This document shows positions 7,485 through 15,574 of a stretch of 64,000 nucleotides of DNA, piece after piece. Within the stretch, counting starts at the first letter, position 1. Every line of letters starts with the position of its first letter. The position numbers were made by a program, and so were the translations under genes. Under the pieces are notes generated by a model. It ran no database searches. It had not been told where the DNA came from and saw only the letters and a list, made by a program, of their open reading frames with translations. Source of the DNA: Halorientalis sp. LT38 (lineage in GTDB: Archaea; Halobacteriota; Halobacteria; Halobacteriales; Haloarculaceae); contig NZ_JAYEZN010000001.1 in the NCBI RefSeq assembly GCF_037031225.1, forward strand, positions 434,001-498,000, written 5' to 3'.

Positions 7485-10400
7485 CGGCGCTCACCCCCTT
7501 GGAGTGAGCCGCCGATGTAGTCCTGCATCAGATCGTCTTTGCGCGCGTCGCCCGGGCGCCAGTCGGCCTCCTCGTACTTCTCGACCTCGACGAGGTCGTC
7601 GCGGTTCGTGCCGGTCGGCGCCCAGACGGTCTCCTCGTAGCCGTGTTCCAGTTCGGCCCCCTTCCAGACGATGTCGTCCTCGACGTGCTCGGAGATGTTG
7701 GGGTCGCCGAACACCGCCTTGTGGACGAGGTCGTCGGTCTCCTGGGCCGGGTCGAGCCAGATGTTCGTGGTGACGTTGTACCCCTTCTCGCTGTCGGGGT
7801 TCGCCTCGTCGTCCGGGAAGTGCTGGGGCCACCAGCCGTGCCAGATGGTGAGTTGACCCATGTCGCCCGCCGACCGCGGGCGCATCCGTTCGCTCACCAT
7901 CGCGCGGACGACCAGGTCGCCCCGGAGCCCGCTGATGCGCACGTAGTCGCCGGTCTCCACGTCGATGTCCGCGGCGTCCTCGGGGTGGATCTCGACGAAC
8001 GCCTCGCCGAGCGGCGGCGTGTCGTTGGTCTCGCCCTCGCCCTCCGGAAACGAGAAGTCCTCGACCAGGCGTTCGGTCCCGCCCGGATCGGCGCTGGTCG
8101 ACCCGAAGTCCCTGGCCGACCAGATCAGGTTCCAGTCGGTCATCCCCCACGAGGAGTGGGTCCGGTACTTGGGATGGGGCGTGTTGTAGTAGAACTGGTA
8201 CTCCTGGTCGTGGTAGATCGGATTCTCCTGATCCTTGGCCGTCTCCCACTTCTCGTTTCGCCCGTAGGGCGTGCCTTCGGGGCTCTCGATGTGGTCCAGG
8301 TCGGCCCGACCGAGTTCGAGGAAGCGGTCCTCCTCCTTGTGGAACTCCATCCGGCCGGTCTTGGTGTAGAACGGCCGGTCCTCGTTGATCTGCGACCAGA
8401 AGGGAATCCGGGGATAGGTCTTCAGCTGGAGCCGTTCCGGGCCGTCCTCGATGTCCTCGACGTCGATGTCCCGGGTGGTCATGCCCGCGTCGAGGGTCTG
8501 CTGGATGTACTCGCGGACGTCCTCGTCGTCGTCGAGGAACTTGTCGAAGTACGACCGGTAGGAGTCGACGTTGCGCTCTTCTGGCGGGAGCTTCTCGTCG
8601 AGTTTCTCCGCGACCAGCGCGACGATCTCCCCGTCCTGCTTGGTGTCGTAGATGGGGTCCATGATCCCGTGGTCCATGTGCAGGAAGGGGTTCTCCGGCC
8701 CGACGGTGATGTCGGGGTACTCACACTCCAGCCAGGAGTGGACGGGGAGGACGATGTCGGCGTGGCGGGCCGAGTACGTCATGTGCATGTCCGAGACGAC
8801 GAACAGTTCGTTGCCCGTGTCCGGATGTTTGACGAAGTTCTCGACGACGTGTTGCTGGTGTTTGGTCTGGTTCAGCAGGTTGCAGTTCATCGTCCACAGG
8901 ACCGCCGGCCGGGACATGGTGTAGGAGTCGGCGTTCTCCGGCATCACCGGCTCGTCGGCGTCGCCCTGCGGAACGAGATCGAGGTCGCCGTCGAAGTCCC
9001 CGCGAATCTGGTGGGGATCCAGTTGCTCGCCGCCGAAGAAGGCGAAGGCGTACCCCGGATACATCCCGTGGGCCGCGTGCCCGTCCGGGTTGACGTAGGA
9101 CGGGTAGCCGTCCAGCAGTTCGATCTTGTACTGGCCGGAGTAGTTGTAGTAGCCGGCGCCGGGTTCGCCGATGTTGCCCAGCATCGACTGGACGAAGAAG
9201 ATCGTCCGCTGGAGCGAGTCGTTGCTGTGGAACCAGTGGTTGATCCCCTCGCCGGTGAACCACTGGGCTTTCTCCGCGGCCGCCAGGTCCCGGGCGGTCT
9301 GCCGGATGCCGTCGGCGGGAATCGTCGTGATCTCCTCGACCGTCTCGGGATCGTAGTTCGCCAGGATGTTCTCCTTCTGTCGGACGAAGTCGGTGTGGAC
9401 CGGGACCGCGCCGCCCTCGGCGAGGGTGATCTCGGTGTCGACCTCCAGCTGTGGCGTCGCCGGGGTCTCCTCGCCGACTTCCTCCCGCGTGATCGGGACG
9501 AGGTCGCCGTTCTGGGAGAGCGCGACGAAGTCACCCCAGTCGTTGGTCTCGTGTTGCTCGTCGAGGGTCTCGGCCGGCGGCGCGTGGTCTTCGAACACCT
9601 CGTGTGCGCGCAGGTACTTGCCGTCGTCCTGGCGGATCAGGAGCGGCAGCGTCGTGAACTGCCGCATGAACTCCTCGTCGTACAGCTTTTCGGTGATGAT
9701 GACGTTCGCGATGCCCAGCGCGAAGGCGGGGTCGCTCCCGGGCCGGATGGGGAGCCAGCGGTCGCACTTCTGGACCGTCGGCGAGTAGTCGGGGTAGACC
9801 CCCACCATCTCGCCGCCGCGCTCGCGGGTCTCCTGCAGCCAGTGGTTGTCCGCGAGTTTGTTGTGGATCAGGTTCTTCCCCTGCATGATCGTGAAGTCGG
9901 CCTTCCGCCAGGCCGACGCGTCGGCGTCGCTGGTCTGGTAGCCCGTCGTGATGACGTGGCCCGGCGGCAGGTCGGCGTACCAGTCGTACTCCGTCCACTC
10001 ACAGCCGCCGAAGATAGAGGCCAGCCGGCGCGCCGACCCGTGACGGGTGATCAGCCCGTCGGACTTGATCGCGTTGAAGACGTGGAAGCGCTTGTTGTCC
10101 TCCAGGTTCGCCATCTTCTCGGCGATCAGGTCGATCGCCTCGTCCCAGGAGACGCGCTCGAACTCGTCCTCGCCGCGACCCTCGGGATTCGGGTCCTCGG
10201 GGTCCCAGCCCTTCCGGACCATCGGGTACTTGATCCGGCTCGGCTCGAACGTCCGCCGGTGGAGGGTCAGCCCCTTCATGCAGCCGCGGGGGTTCCAGTG
10301 GCGGCTCACGTCCGCGTTCTCGTAGCCGCCCGGTCCACCAGGACCCGGGCTGCCCTCCTCCTCGTGGTAGATCTGTTCGGCCCGGATCGGCACCCCGTTT

Positions 10401-10645
10401 TTCATGTAGAAGTTCAGCGCACACGACTGCGTGCAGTTGGGGTGACAGACCGTCCAGTCCACGCTGTCGTACTGGTAGATGTCGTGGTACACCTGCTCCC
10501 AGTCACGGTTCGGGTAGGACCTGAGCGGGTTGTCCACGTCGGTCACCGGTTCGACGGTCTGGGTCGCCGACCAGGCGTCGCCCACGAGCGCCCCCACGGT
10601 GCCGGTCCCCGCCGCCGCGAGGAACTCACGCCGCGAGAGCGACAT
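7481..10645 (-). CDS. Molybdopterin catalytic alpha subunit, type II DMSO-reductase family
   Basis: The 1054-residue protein starts with a Tat signal (SRREFLAAAGTGTVGAL), so the active site faces outside the membrane. The FS0 [4Fe-4S] motif is C67-x3-C71-x3-C75 with C122 as fourth ligand, the (H/C)x3Cx3C spacing of type II enzymes. The stretch EYDWYADLPPGHVITTGYQTSDA (from residue 219) matches the NarG region that supplies an Asp ligand to molybdenum; D221 or D225 is the candidate here. The C-terminal MopB domain has VEIHPEDAADIDVETGDYVRI. The first gene of the operon, it is followed by beta, chaperone and heme-b gamma, the set found in nitrate, selenate and chlorate reductases and in dimethylsulfide and ethylbenzene dehydrogenases. 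The substrate cannot be decided from sequence. Confidence 0.88.
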   Translation of the reverse strand: MSLSRREFLAAAGTGTVGALVGDAWSATQTVEPVTDVDNPLRSYPNRDWEQVYHDIYQYDSVDWTVCHPNCTQSCALNFYMKNGVPIRAEQIYHEEEGSPGPGGPGGYENADVSRHWNPRGCMKGLTLHRRTFEPSRIKYPMVRKGWDPEDPNPEGRGEDEFERVSWDEAIDLIAEKMANLEDNKRFHVFNAIKSDGLITRHGSARRLASIFGGCEWTEYDWYADLPPGHVITTGYQTSDADASAWRKADFTIMQGKNLIHNKLADNHWLQETRERGGEMVGVYPDYSPTVQKCDRWLPIRPGSDPAFALGIANVIITEKLYDEEFMRQFTTLPLLIRQDDGKYLRAHEVFEDHAPPAETLDEQHETNDWGDFVALSQNGDLVPITREEVGEETPATPQLEVDTEITLAEGGAVPVHTDFVRQKENILANYDPETVEEITTIPADGIRQTARDLAAAEKAQWFTGEGINHWFHSNDSLQRTIFFVQSMLGNIGEPGAGYYNYSGQYKIELLDGYPSYVNPDGHAAHGMYPGYAFAFFGGEQLDPHQIRGDFDGDLDLVPQGDADEPVMPENADSYTMSRPAVLWTMNCNLLNQTKHQQHVVENFVKHPDTGNELFVVSDMHMTYSARHADIVLPVHSWLECEYPDITVGPENPFLHMDHGIMDPIYDTKQDGEIVALVAEKLDEKLPPEERNVDSYRSYFDKFLDDDEDVREYIQQTLDAGMTTRDIDVEDIEDGPERLQLKTYPRIPFWSQINEDRPFYTKTGRMEFHKEEDRFLELGRADLDHIESPEGTPYGRNEKWETAKDQENPIYHDQEYQFYYNTPHPKYRTHSSWGMTDWNLIWSARDFGSTSADPGGTERLVEDFSFPEGEGETNDTPPLGEAFVEIHPEDAADIDVETGDYVRISGLRGDLVVRAMVSERMRPRSAGDMGQLTIWHGWWPQHFPDDEANPDSEKGYNVTTNIWLDPAQETDDLVHKAVFGDPNISEHVEDDIVWKGAELEHGYEETVWAPTGTNRDDLVEVEKYEEADWRPGDARKDDLMQDYIGGSLQGGERR

Positions 10646-10754
10646 TGCTCACCTCCGCTTCCCCGACCGTCCGTTCACGATTCGCTACTGGCATACATCG
10701 GAGGATACGCGCGTCTCCACTTGACGTGGCGAGACTGTTCTCAGACGACTGGAA

Positions 10755-10772
10755 CGAACGGGAAAACGTTCG
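10755..10772. promoter_or_regulatory. Inverted repeat near the alpha promoter, possible regulator site
   Basis: Arms CGAACG and CGTTCG are separated by six bases. The right part also reads GGAA-AACG-TTCG (10761-10772), one mismatch from the CGAA-N4-TTCG pattern reported for NarO-controlled promoters in Haloferax volcanii. It lies 110-127 bases before the alpha ATG, close to a possible TATA element. Assignment as the binding site of the divergent NarO/DmsR-like regulator is inference. Confidence 0.4.
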
Positions 10773-10868
10773 GGACTGGTTTTAAGTGCCTCCACAAATG
10801 GTAGTTTAGGTGAGCTTAAAAATTGGACGGATAGCGACGCCTTCTCTCTATTATATACCAGATATCTT

Positions 10869-10889
10869 ACTCAAGGCCGACCCTTGAGT
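10869..10889. repeat. Perfect stem-loop in the divergent promoter region
   Basis: Arms actcaagg and ccttgagt flank a 5-base loop with no mismatches. It begins just after the tattatata element, so it could be an operator or a stem at the 5' end of a transcript. No function is known. Confidence 0.5.
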
Positions 10890-10915
10890 GTGAAATAGTC
10901 ACGGAGCGGATGAGT

Positions 10916-10927
10916 TCGGACGTCCGA
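10916..10927. repeat. Perfect 12-bp palindrome TCGGACGTCCGA
   Basis: A self-complementary 12-mer without spacer in the divergent intergenic region. It could bind a dimeric regulator; no TATA element is at the right distance to assign a promoter. Confidence 0.35.
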
Positions 10928-11227
10928 TCCGTGGGGTCCCCGCGTCGGGGATCGGCCCGGCGCGGGGTGAGAGACACCAGCACGTTCCGGCCACGGTGAC
11001 GGACGGTCGGTGCCCCCGTCCGGTGTGGCCGACGCCGCGTCGTACGTGGTCCGTTCGCGCGGCCCGAACCGACCGAACTGCCCGGCAACCGAAACCGCGT
11101 CTGTCTCGGTTGCGTTTCGACGAAGGGTCCGTCCGAGGAAGAGTGTGTGACCAAAACTCCGTGGGGTTTTTTGCGAGTCGCCGCCGGTCGATCGCTCGCC
11201 GTGACGACCCGCGCCGTCGGGCCGACC

Positions 11228-11246
11228 CGAACGTGTCCGGGGACAC
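11228..11246. promoter_or_regulatory. Inverted repeat upstream of the NarO/DmsR-like gene
   Basis: Two overlapping patterns are seen: CGAA-CGTG-TCCG (11228-11239), one mismatch from CGAA-N4-TTCG, and a perfect inverted repeat GTGTCC-gg-GGACAC (11233-11246). Both lie 30-50 bases before the regulator ATG, near the position expected for its TATA element, which is weak (gatact). Autoregulation would fit but is not shown. Confidence 0.35.
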
Positions 11247-11276
11247 CACGATACTGTGGGCGACCCTAGTACCCCC

Positions 11277-11912
11277 ATGAGCGACCCCGGGCTCCAGATC
11301 TCGATGGCGATCGACGCCCCGGCGGGCTGTCCGGCTGGAGAGGCATCGACGGCGACCGGCACCGCCGTCGAGTCGGTGACCTGGAACGCCGCGACCGACG
11401 GCCCCGTGACCGAGGAGTTCACCGCCGACGCCGATCTCGATCGGGACGGCGTCGAGCCCGTCTTCGAGACCGATGGCCGGACCCGCTACCGGTTCGAACG
11501 CGACTGGGACGAGGCCTGCGCCTGCGAGATGGTCGAACTCGAGGGCTGCCCCCTCGAAGAGGTCCGCGCCGAGGACGGCCGGCTCCACCTGCGTTTCTAC
11601 GCGCCCGACGTCGACCGGGTCCGCGAGATCGTGGCCGACCTCCGCGAGCGGTACGGCGGCGTCCGGCTGAAACACCTCAGCCAGTCCGGCGAGGTCGAAG
11701 AGCAGAATCTCGTCCTCGTCGACCGGAACCGGCTGACCGACCGCCAGCGGGAGGTACTGGAGACGGCCTACGAGATGGGCTATTTCGAACACCCGCGCGA
11801 GTCGAACGCCAGCGACGTGGCCGATACCCTCGACGTCTCGCTGTCGACGTTCACCGAACACCTCGCCATCGCCCAGTCGAAAGTGCTGGACGCGGTCGTC
11901 GAAACCGACTGA
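11277..11912 (+). CDS. NarO/DmsR-type HTH-10 regulator with cysteine sensor motif
   Basis: From the ATG at 11277 the protein has 211 residues. The C-terminus is an HTH-10 (bacterio-opsin activator) domain from about residue 153: LTDRQREVLETAYEMGYFEHPRESNASDVADTLDVS and following. The N-terminal part has only four cysteines, C18, C81, C83 and C91, giving CX62CXCX7C. This is the CXnCXCX7C pattern described for NarO of Haloferax volcanii and its paralog DmsR, which switch on nitrate or DMSO respiration genes when oxygen is low; the cysteines probably hold an oxygen-sensitive metal cluster. It is transcribed divergently from the molybdoenzyme operon, the expected place for its activator. An earlier in-frame start at 11256 would add seven residues. 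Confidence 0.85.
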   Translation: MSDPGLQISMAIDAPAGCPAGEASTATGTAVESVTWNAATDGPVTEEFTADADLDRDGVEPVFETDGRTRYRFERDWDEACACEMVELEGCPLEEVRAEDGRLHLRFYAPDVDRVREIVADLRERYGGVRLKHLSQSGEVEEQNLVLVDRNRLTDRQREVLETAYEMGYFEHPRESNASDVADTLDVSLSTFTEHLAIAQSKVLDAVVETD

Positions 11913-11931
11913 TCGAATCCGACGAGCCGGC

Positions 11932-13230
11932 TCAGGGTCGCACCGTCCGCAGCGCCCACGTCTCGGGCCCCTGTTTCTCGACCTCGAACGGCTGGAAGGC
12001 GAGTTCGGGATCTTCGACCGCCGCCAGTTCGCCGAGGAACTCCCGGACCGGCGTGGGATCGCGGTCGCTCAGGAGGTAGAACGGCTCACCTGGATCGACC
12101 GACGCGAACCCTTCCTCGACGGCGTCGTAGCGTTCCTCGGGCGCGAGGCCGCGGAGGTCGACCGCGTCGTCGGGCACCGTCATCCGTCCGACGTCGTCCA
12201 GACGATCCCGAACGCTGTCGGCCAGGGCAGCGAACGGGGCCGGCGCATCTCCGGGCGTCGCGGTCGTCTGCGCGTCGTCGGTAAAGGGGAGTTCGGCCAG
12301 GACCGGCGCGTCGAGGTCCGCGACGGTCGCCCCGTCGAACAGCGGGTGTTCGTCGCCGCACTCCGGACAGGTGTGGCTGGCCATGTTCAGGACCGTCCCG
12401 AGGACGGGGACGCCCTCGTCGGCGAACAGTTCGACGCTCCGGCGGGTGTCGGCCACGCTCGCCTGGAAGGGGGTCGTCACGAACAGGACGCCGTCGACGG
12501 GCGTCTCCTGGAGCACCGAGAGCACCACGTCGCCCGTCCCCGGCGGCAGATCGAGGACCAGCACGTCCCGGTCGCTCCAGGCCGTGTTCTCGGCCAGGTC
12601 GGTCAGGGCGTCGTGGGCCACCGACCCGCGCCAGGCCAGCGGCTGGCTGTCGTTCATCAGGCCGGTGCTCATCACCTCCAGTCCGTCCCGCTCTACGGGC
12701 ATCGGGCGGTCGTCCTCGTCGGCCCTGACTGGACCGTCCACGTCCAGCAGGGTCGGGACGTTCGGCCCGTAGAGGTCGGCGTCGAAGAGCCCCACGTCCC
12801 GATCGGCCGCCAGTGCGCAGGCCAACTGGACCGCAACTGTCGACTTCCCGACGCCACCTTTCGCGCTGGCCACCGCAATCACGAGGTCCACGTCGGCGAA
12901 GGCCTCGGTATCACCGTCCGCACCGGCTTCGCCGTGTTCTAATCCGCCCTCGTGGCCGTGGTGGTGGGTGTGGGGCTCCGGCGTCACTCGCTCGACTCGG
13001 ACCTCGTCGACGCCGTCGATGCCGCCGACGGCGCTGACGACGGCGTCGGCGACCCCCTGTCCCATCGAGGGGTCGACCGCCGTCGTATCCAGTTCGACCG
13101 TCACCCCGCCCGACTCGACGGTGACGTCGTGGACCAGTCCGACCTCGTACACGTCGGCCCCGAGCGACGGATTCCGGACCTGCTGTAACGCCGACTCGAC
13201 GGCCGATTCCAGTTCGTTCGTCGTGGACAT
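11932..13230 (-). CDS. Mrp/NBP35-family Fe-S carrier ATPase fused to a DUF2249 domain
   Basis: Domains in order: a MIP18/DUF59-like domain (about residues 5-82), a His-rich linker (HTHHHGHEGG, 87-96), the Mrp ParA-like ATPase with deviant P-loop KGGVGKST (124-131), DLPPGTGD (227-234) and the CxxC motif C288-C291, then a C-terminal DUF2249 domain (AVDLRGLAPEERYDAVEEGF, from about 356). Mrp proteins bind [4Fe-4S] clusters and pass them to apoproteins. DUF2249 proteins have been noted near nitrogen-oxide metabolism genes. It converges on the NarO/DmsR-like gene with 19 bases between them. A role in loading the many clusters of the neighbouring molybdoenzyme is plausible but inferred. Confidence 0.85.
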   Translation of the reverse strand: MSTTNELESAVESALQQVRNPSLGADVYEVGLVHDVTVESGGVTVELDTTAVDPSMGQGVADAVVSAVGGIDGVDEVRVERVTPEPHTHHHGHEGGLEHGEAGADGDTEAFADVDLVIAVASAKGGVGKSTVAVQLACALAADRDVGLFDADLYGPNVPTLLDVDGPVRADEDDRPMPVERDGLEVMSTGLMNDSQPLAWRGSVAHDALTDLAENTAWSDRDVLVLDLPPGTGDVVLSVLQETPVDGVLFVTTPFQASVADTRRSVELFADEGVPVLGTVLNMASHTCPECGDEHPLFDGATVADLDAPVLAELPFTDDAQTTATPGDAPAPFAALADSVRDRLDDVGRMTVPDDAVDLRGLAPEERYDAVEEGFASVDPGEPFYLLSDRDPTPVREFLGELAAVEDPELAFQPFEVEKQGPETWALRTVRP

Positions 13231-13435
13231 GCTGGTGTCTCCGACGCGAAGTCGCGTCTACGTCCCTGTCGGCGGCCCGTGCCGGTAGCTTCCCGCCCAA
13301 AGGATCGCGGGCTTTGAAGTCCGGCCGGGGATCGACGAACGGTCGACGGTGACGGTGTGGCCGGGTGCCCGGGGTAACCAGTCCCGAAGTATTGTGGTCG
13401 TCGTTTTAGCCGGCCAGTCACCCAACCCCGGTGTG

Positions 13436-13585
13436 ATGACCGACTTCGAGTTCGAGTGTCCACACTGTGGCGAGCGGTTCGTCGTCGACGACGGCGCCCT
13501 CGAACTGCTCATCGCCGACGGGTGCGTCGCGTGCGGCGATCAGGTGACGCGGGAAGCCGTCGTCGAGGCGGCGAAACAGGCGTGA
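13436..13585 (+). CDS. 49-residue zinc-ribbon protein
   Basis: A short frame with C8-x2-C11 and C30-x2-C33, a complete four-cysteine zinc ribbon (ECPHCGE and GCVACGD), with a helical tail. The ATG at 13436 is chosen because it places the first Cys pair at residue 8; the frame is open further upstream without protein-like composition. Similar tiny zinc ribbons are widespread in haloarchaea (DUF7560-like, name uncertain). Its stop overlaps the GTG start of the next gene, so the two are probably translated together. It is divergent from the Mrp-DUF2249 gene. Confidence 0.75.
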   Translation: MTDFEFECPHCGERFVVDDGALELLIADGCVACGDQVTREAVVEAAKQA

Positions 13586-13860
13586 CACGCGATCACCTCC
13601 GGGCGGCCAACCGGGCGCTGCTCGACGCCATCGAGACGCCGCCCGAGACCGGCATGGAGGGTGAACTTGACCGACTGGCCGAGCGACTGTGGTATCTGGC
13701 GGCGGAGAAGGAGCGACCGCCCGACCAGGGCCGGCTGGAGCGACTCCAGTACCGGCTCACCGTTCTCCGCGAGCGGGTCCACGGGCGGCGGAAGCGGCTC
13801 GTCACGCGGGCCGTCGAACACGTCTGCGCCTGTCGCGAGAAGGAAAAGACCGTGGTCTGA
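13582..13860 (+). CDS. Small helical basic protein coupled to the zinc ribbon
   Basis: The gene appears to start with GTG at 13582, overlapping the TGA of the zinc-ribbon gene (GTGA). The 92-residue product reads MTRDHLRAANRALLDAIE and continues as amphipathic helices rich in Arg and Glu (DRLAERLWYLAAEKERPPDQGRLERLQYRLTVLRERV), ending CACREKEKTVV. It looks like a helical-hairpin protein of a short haloarchaeal family that I do not recognise with certainty. Two Cys near the end (CAC) could bind metal. Overlap with the upstream gene supports the start and joint expression. Confidence 0.65.
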   Translation: MTRDHLRAANRALLDAIETPPETGMEGELDRLAERLWYLAAEKERPPDQGRLERLQYRLTVLRERVHGRRKRLVTRAVEHVCACREKEKTVV

Positions 13861-13883
13861 GCGGGCACTCGCCGTGTGGCCGT

Positions 13884-15443
13884 TCAGTTCGCGTCGCCGC
13901 GCAGTTCGAACTTCTGGACCTTGCCCGTGGTCGTCCGGGGTAGTTCCTCGACGAACTCGACTTCGCGGGGGTGTTTGTACTCGGCCAGGTACTCGAGGCA
14001 GTACTGCTTGATCTCCTCGGGCGTCACGTCGGCGTCGGGTTTGGGAACGACGAAGGCCTTCACCGTCTCGCCCCGGCGTTCGTCCGGGATCCCGACGACG
14101 GCGGCGTCGGCGACGGCCTCGTGCTCGAAGAGCAACTCCTCGATCTCGCGCGGGTAGACGTTGTACCCGCCGGTGACGATCATGTGTTTCTCGCGGTCGA
14201 TGACGTAGAAGAAGTTCTCCTCGTCCCAATAGCCGAGGTCCTCGGTGTGGAACCAGGTCTTCCCGTCGACCTCGGTGAAGGCCTCCTCGTTGGCCCCGGG
14301 GCGACCGTGGTACCCCTTCATCACGTTGGGGCCGGAGACGACGACCTCGCCGACGATCTCGTCCAGGTCGTACTCGTCCTCCTCGATGGGCCCCGACTCG
14401 ACGCGGGGCATCTCCTCGAAGTCCCCGTTCACGATCTTCGCGTCGACGCCGGGGATGGGCTGGCCGATCGAGCCCTTCCGGCGTGCGCCCGGCCGGTTGG
14501 CGTGGGTGATGGGGCTGGTCTCGGTGAGGCCGTACCCCTCGTTGAGCGGGACGCCGTAGATCTCCTCGAAGCGGTCGATGACCTCGATCGGGCAGCTACT
14601 GCCGCCGGAGTTGACGAAGCGGAGGCTCGAGAGGTCGTAGTCGCCGGCGTTGGGCTGGTTGATGACGTCGTTGTACATCGCCGGGACGCCGTGCATGATC
14701 GTCAGCCGCTCGTCCTCGATGAGCGAAAGCGCCTCCTGGGCGTCCCACTCCGGCAGCGGGTAGTACGTCGACCCGTTGTAGAGCCCGGCGTTCATCACGA
14801 CGGTCATGCCGTAGATGTGGAACAGCGGCAGGACGCCGAGCAGTTTGTCTTCGGGTCCCATCTTCTCTTCCATGATGTCGTCGGCGTGGCGGCTCATCCA
14901 CCCGAGGTTCCTGTGGGTCAGGAGCACGCCCTTCGGCGTACCGGTGGTGCCACTGGTGTAGGGCTGGGCGGCCACGTCGTCGTCGGCGCGCTCGACGGTC
15001 TCCATCGGCTCGTCGGCGAGGAAGGCGTCGAATTCGGTCGCGCCGTCGGCGTCACCGCCGACGCTGACGATCTGCTCGACGTCGGTGTCGTCCTGCACTT
15101 CGCGGACGAAGGGAACGAGGTCCGCGAGCGCGATCACGGCGGTGGCCTCGCTGTCTTCCAGCATGTGACTGATCTCGCGTGCCTTGTACTGGGGGTTCAT
15201 CGGTACGACGGCCCCGCCGGCCCGGAGGACGCCGTAGTAGGAGGTCACGAACTGCGGGAGGTTGGGCAGGTAGACCCCCACGCGGTCGCCCGGTTCGACG
15301 CCGGCGTCGGCGAGCGCCGCCGCGAGCTGGCCGGTGCGGTGCCAGAACGCCTCGTAGGGGACCTCCGTTTCCCGGAAGGAGATGGCAGGTTGCTCCGGGT
15401 ACGCTGCGACCGTCTCGGCCACGTCTGTGACGAGGTTCGTCAT
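13884..15443 (-). CDS. AMP-forming acyl-CoA ligase (long-chain fatty-acid-CoA ligase type)
   Basis: The 519-residue protein belongs to the adenylate-forming ligases. Motifs include the P-loop-like YTSGTTGTPKGVLLTH (about residues 165-180), GYGLTETSP (adenine binding), the hinge region YVIDREKHMIVTGGYNVYPREIEELL, and the C-terminal catalytic Lys in PRTTTGKVQKFELRG. It activates a carboxylic acid to its CoA thioester with ATP. It lies 131 bases downstream of livF on the same strand, so the substrate may be the acid brought in by the Liv-type importer. The ATG at 15443 is preferred to a GTG three bases earlier. Confidence 0.85.
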   Translation of the reverse strand: MTNLVTDVAETVAAYPEQPAISFRETEVPYEAFWHRTGQLAAALADAGVEPGDRVGVYLPNLPQFVTSYYGVLRAGGAVVPMNPQYKAREISHMLEDSEATAVIALADLVPFVREVQDDTDVEQIVSVGGDADGATEFDAFLADEPMETVERADDDVAAQPYTSGTTGTPKGVLLTHRNLGWMSRHADDIMEEKMGPEDKLLGVLPLFHIYGMTVVMNAGLYNGSTYYPLPEWDAQEALSLIEDERLTIMHGVPAMYNDVINQPNAGDYDLSSLRFVNSGGSSCPIEVIDRFEEIYGVPLNEGYGLTETSPITHANRPGARRKGSIGQPIPGVDAKIVNGDFEEMPRVESGPIEEDEYDLDEIVGEVVVSGPNVMKGYHGRPGANEEAFTEVDGKTWFHTEDLGYWDEENFFYVIDREKHMIVTGGYNVYPREIEELLFEHEAVADAAVVGIPDERRGETVKAFVVPKPDADVTPEEIKQYCLEYLAEYKHPREVEFVEELPRTTTGKVQKFELRGDAN

Positions 15444-15574
15444 CACTCACAAGCAACGACTGACGGAAGTAAAATAGTTGTCTTCTGTTCGACCAACGTT
15501 TCCGGAACGTCGGCCGGTCGCTTACATCGGTTCGAGGAAGTCCGAAAGAGCTAACAGCGGAAGCAGTGGGTCCG

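Larger units (their letters stand above)
10646..11276. other. 631-bp divergent intergenic region between the molybdoenzyme operon and its regulator
   Basis: No convincing gene is present; the short frames here are Arg-rich and shadow-like. AT-rich elements are ttaaaacc-like at about 10780-10787 and tattatata at about 10849-10857; the first is suitably placed for the alpha operon with a leader of about 110 bases. Other structure includes the inverted repeats listed separately and a T-rich stretch (ggggtttttt, about 11163-11172) preceded by a weak complementary arm. The length and AT islands suggest regulated divergent promoters. Confidence 0.6.

Noticed and set aside
2834-10645. Naming the operon narGHJI (nitrate reductase)
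   Set aside because: The heme-b subunit is of the ethylbenzene-dehydrogenase type rather than NarI, a HEAT protein is present, and there is no Rieske/cytochrome b pair as in known haloarchaeal nar operons; substrate left open.
7643-10804. Long plus-strand frame of over 1000 codons opposite the alpha subunit gene
   Set aside because: It is antisense to a gene with unmistakable Mo-cofactor and Fe-S motifs; its composition (Val/Arg/Gly/Asp-rich, no domain) is that of a GC-rich shadow frame. The same applies to the minus-strand frames at 27740-30817 and 40469-42952.
10867-11154. 95-codon minus-strand frame in the divergent intergenic region
   Set aside because: Arg/Thr-rich composition, no start context, no domain and overlap with promoter-like palindromes; not supported as a gene.
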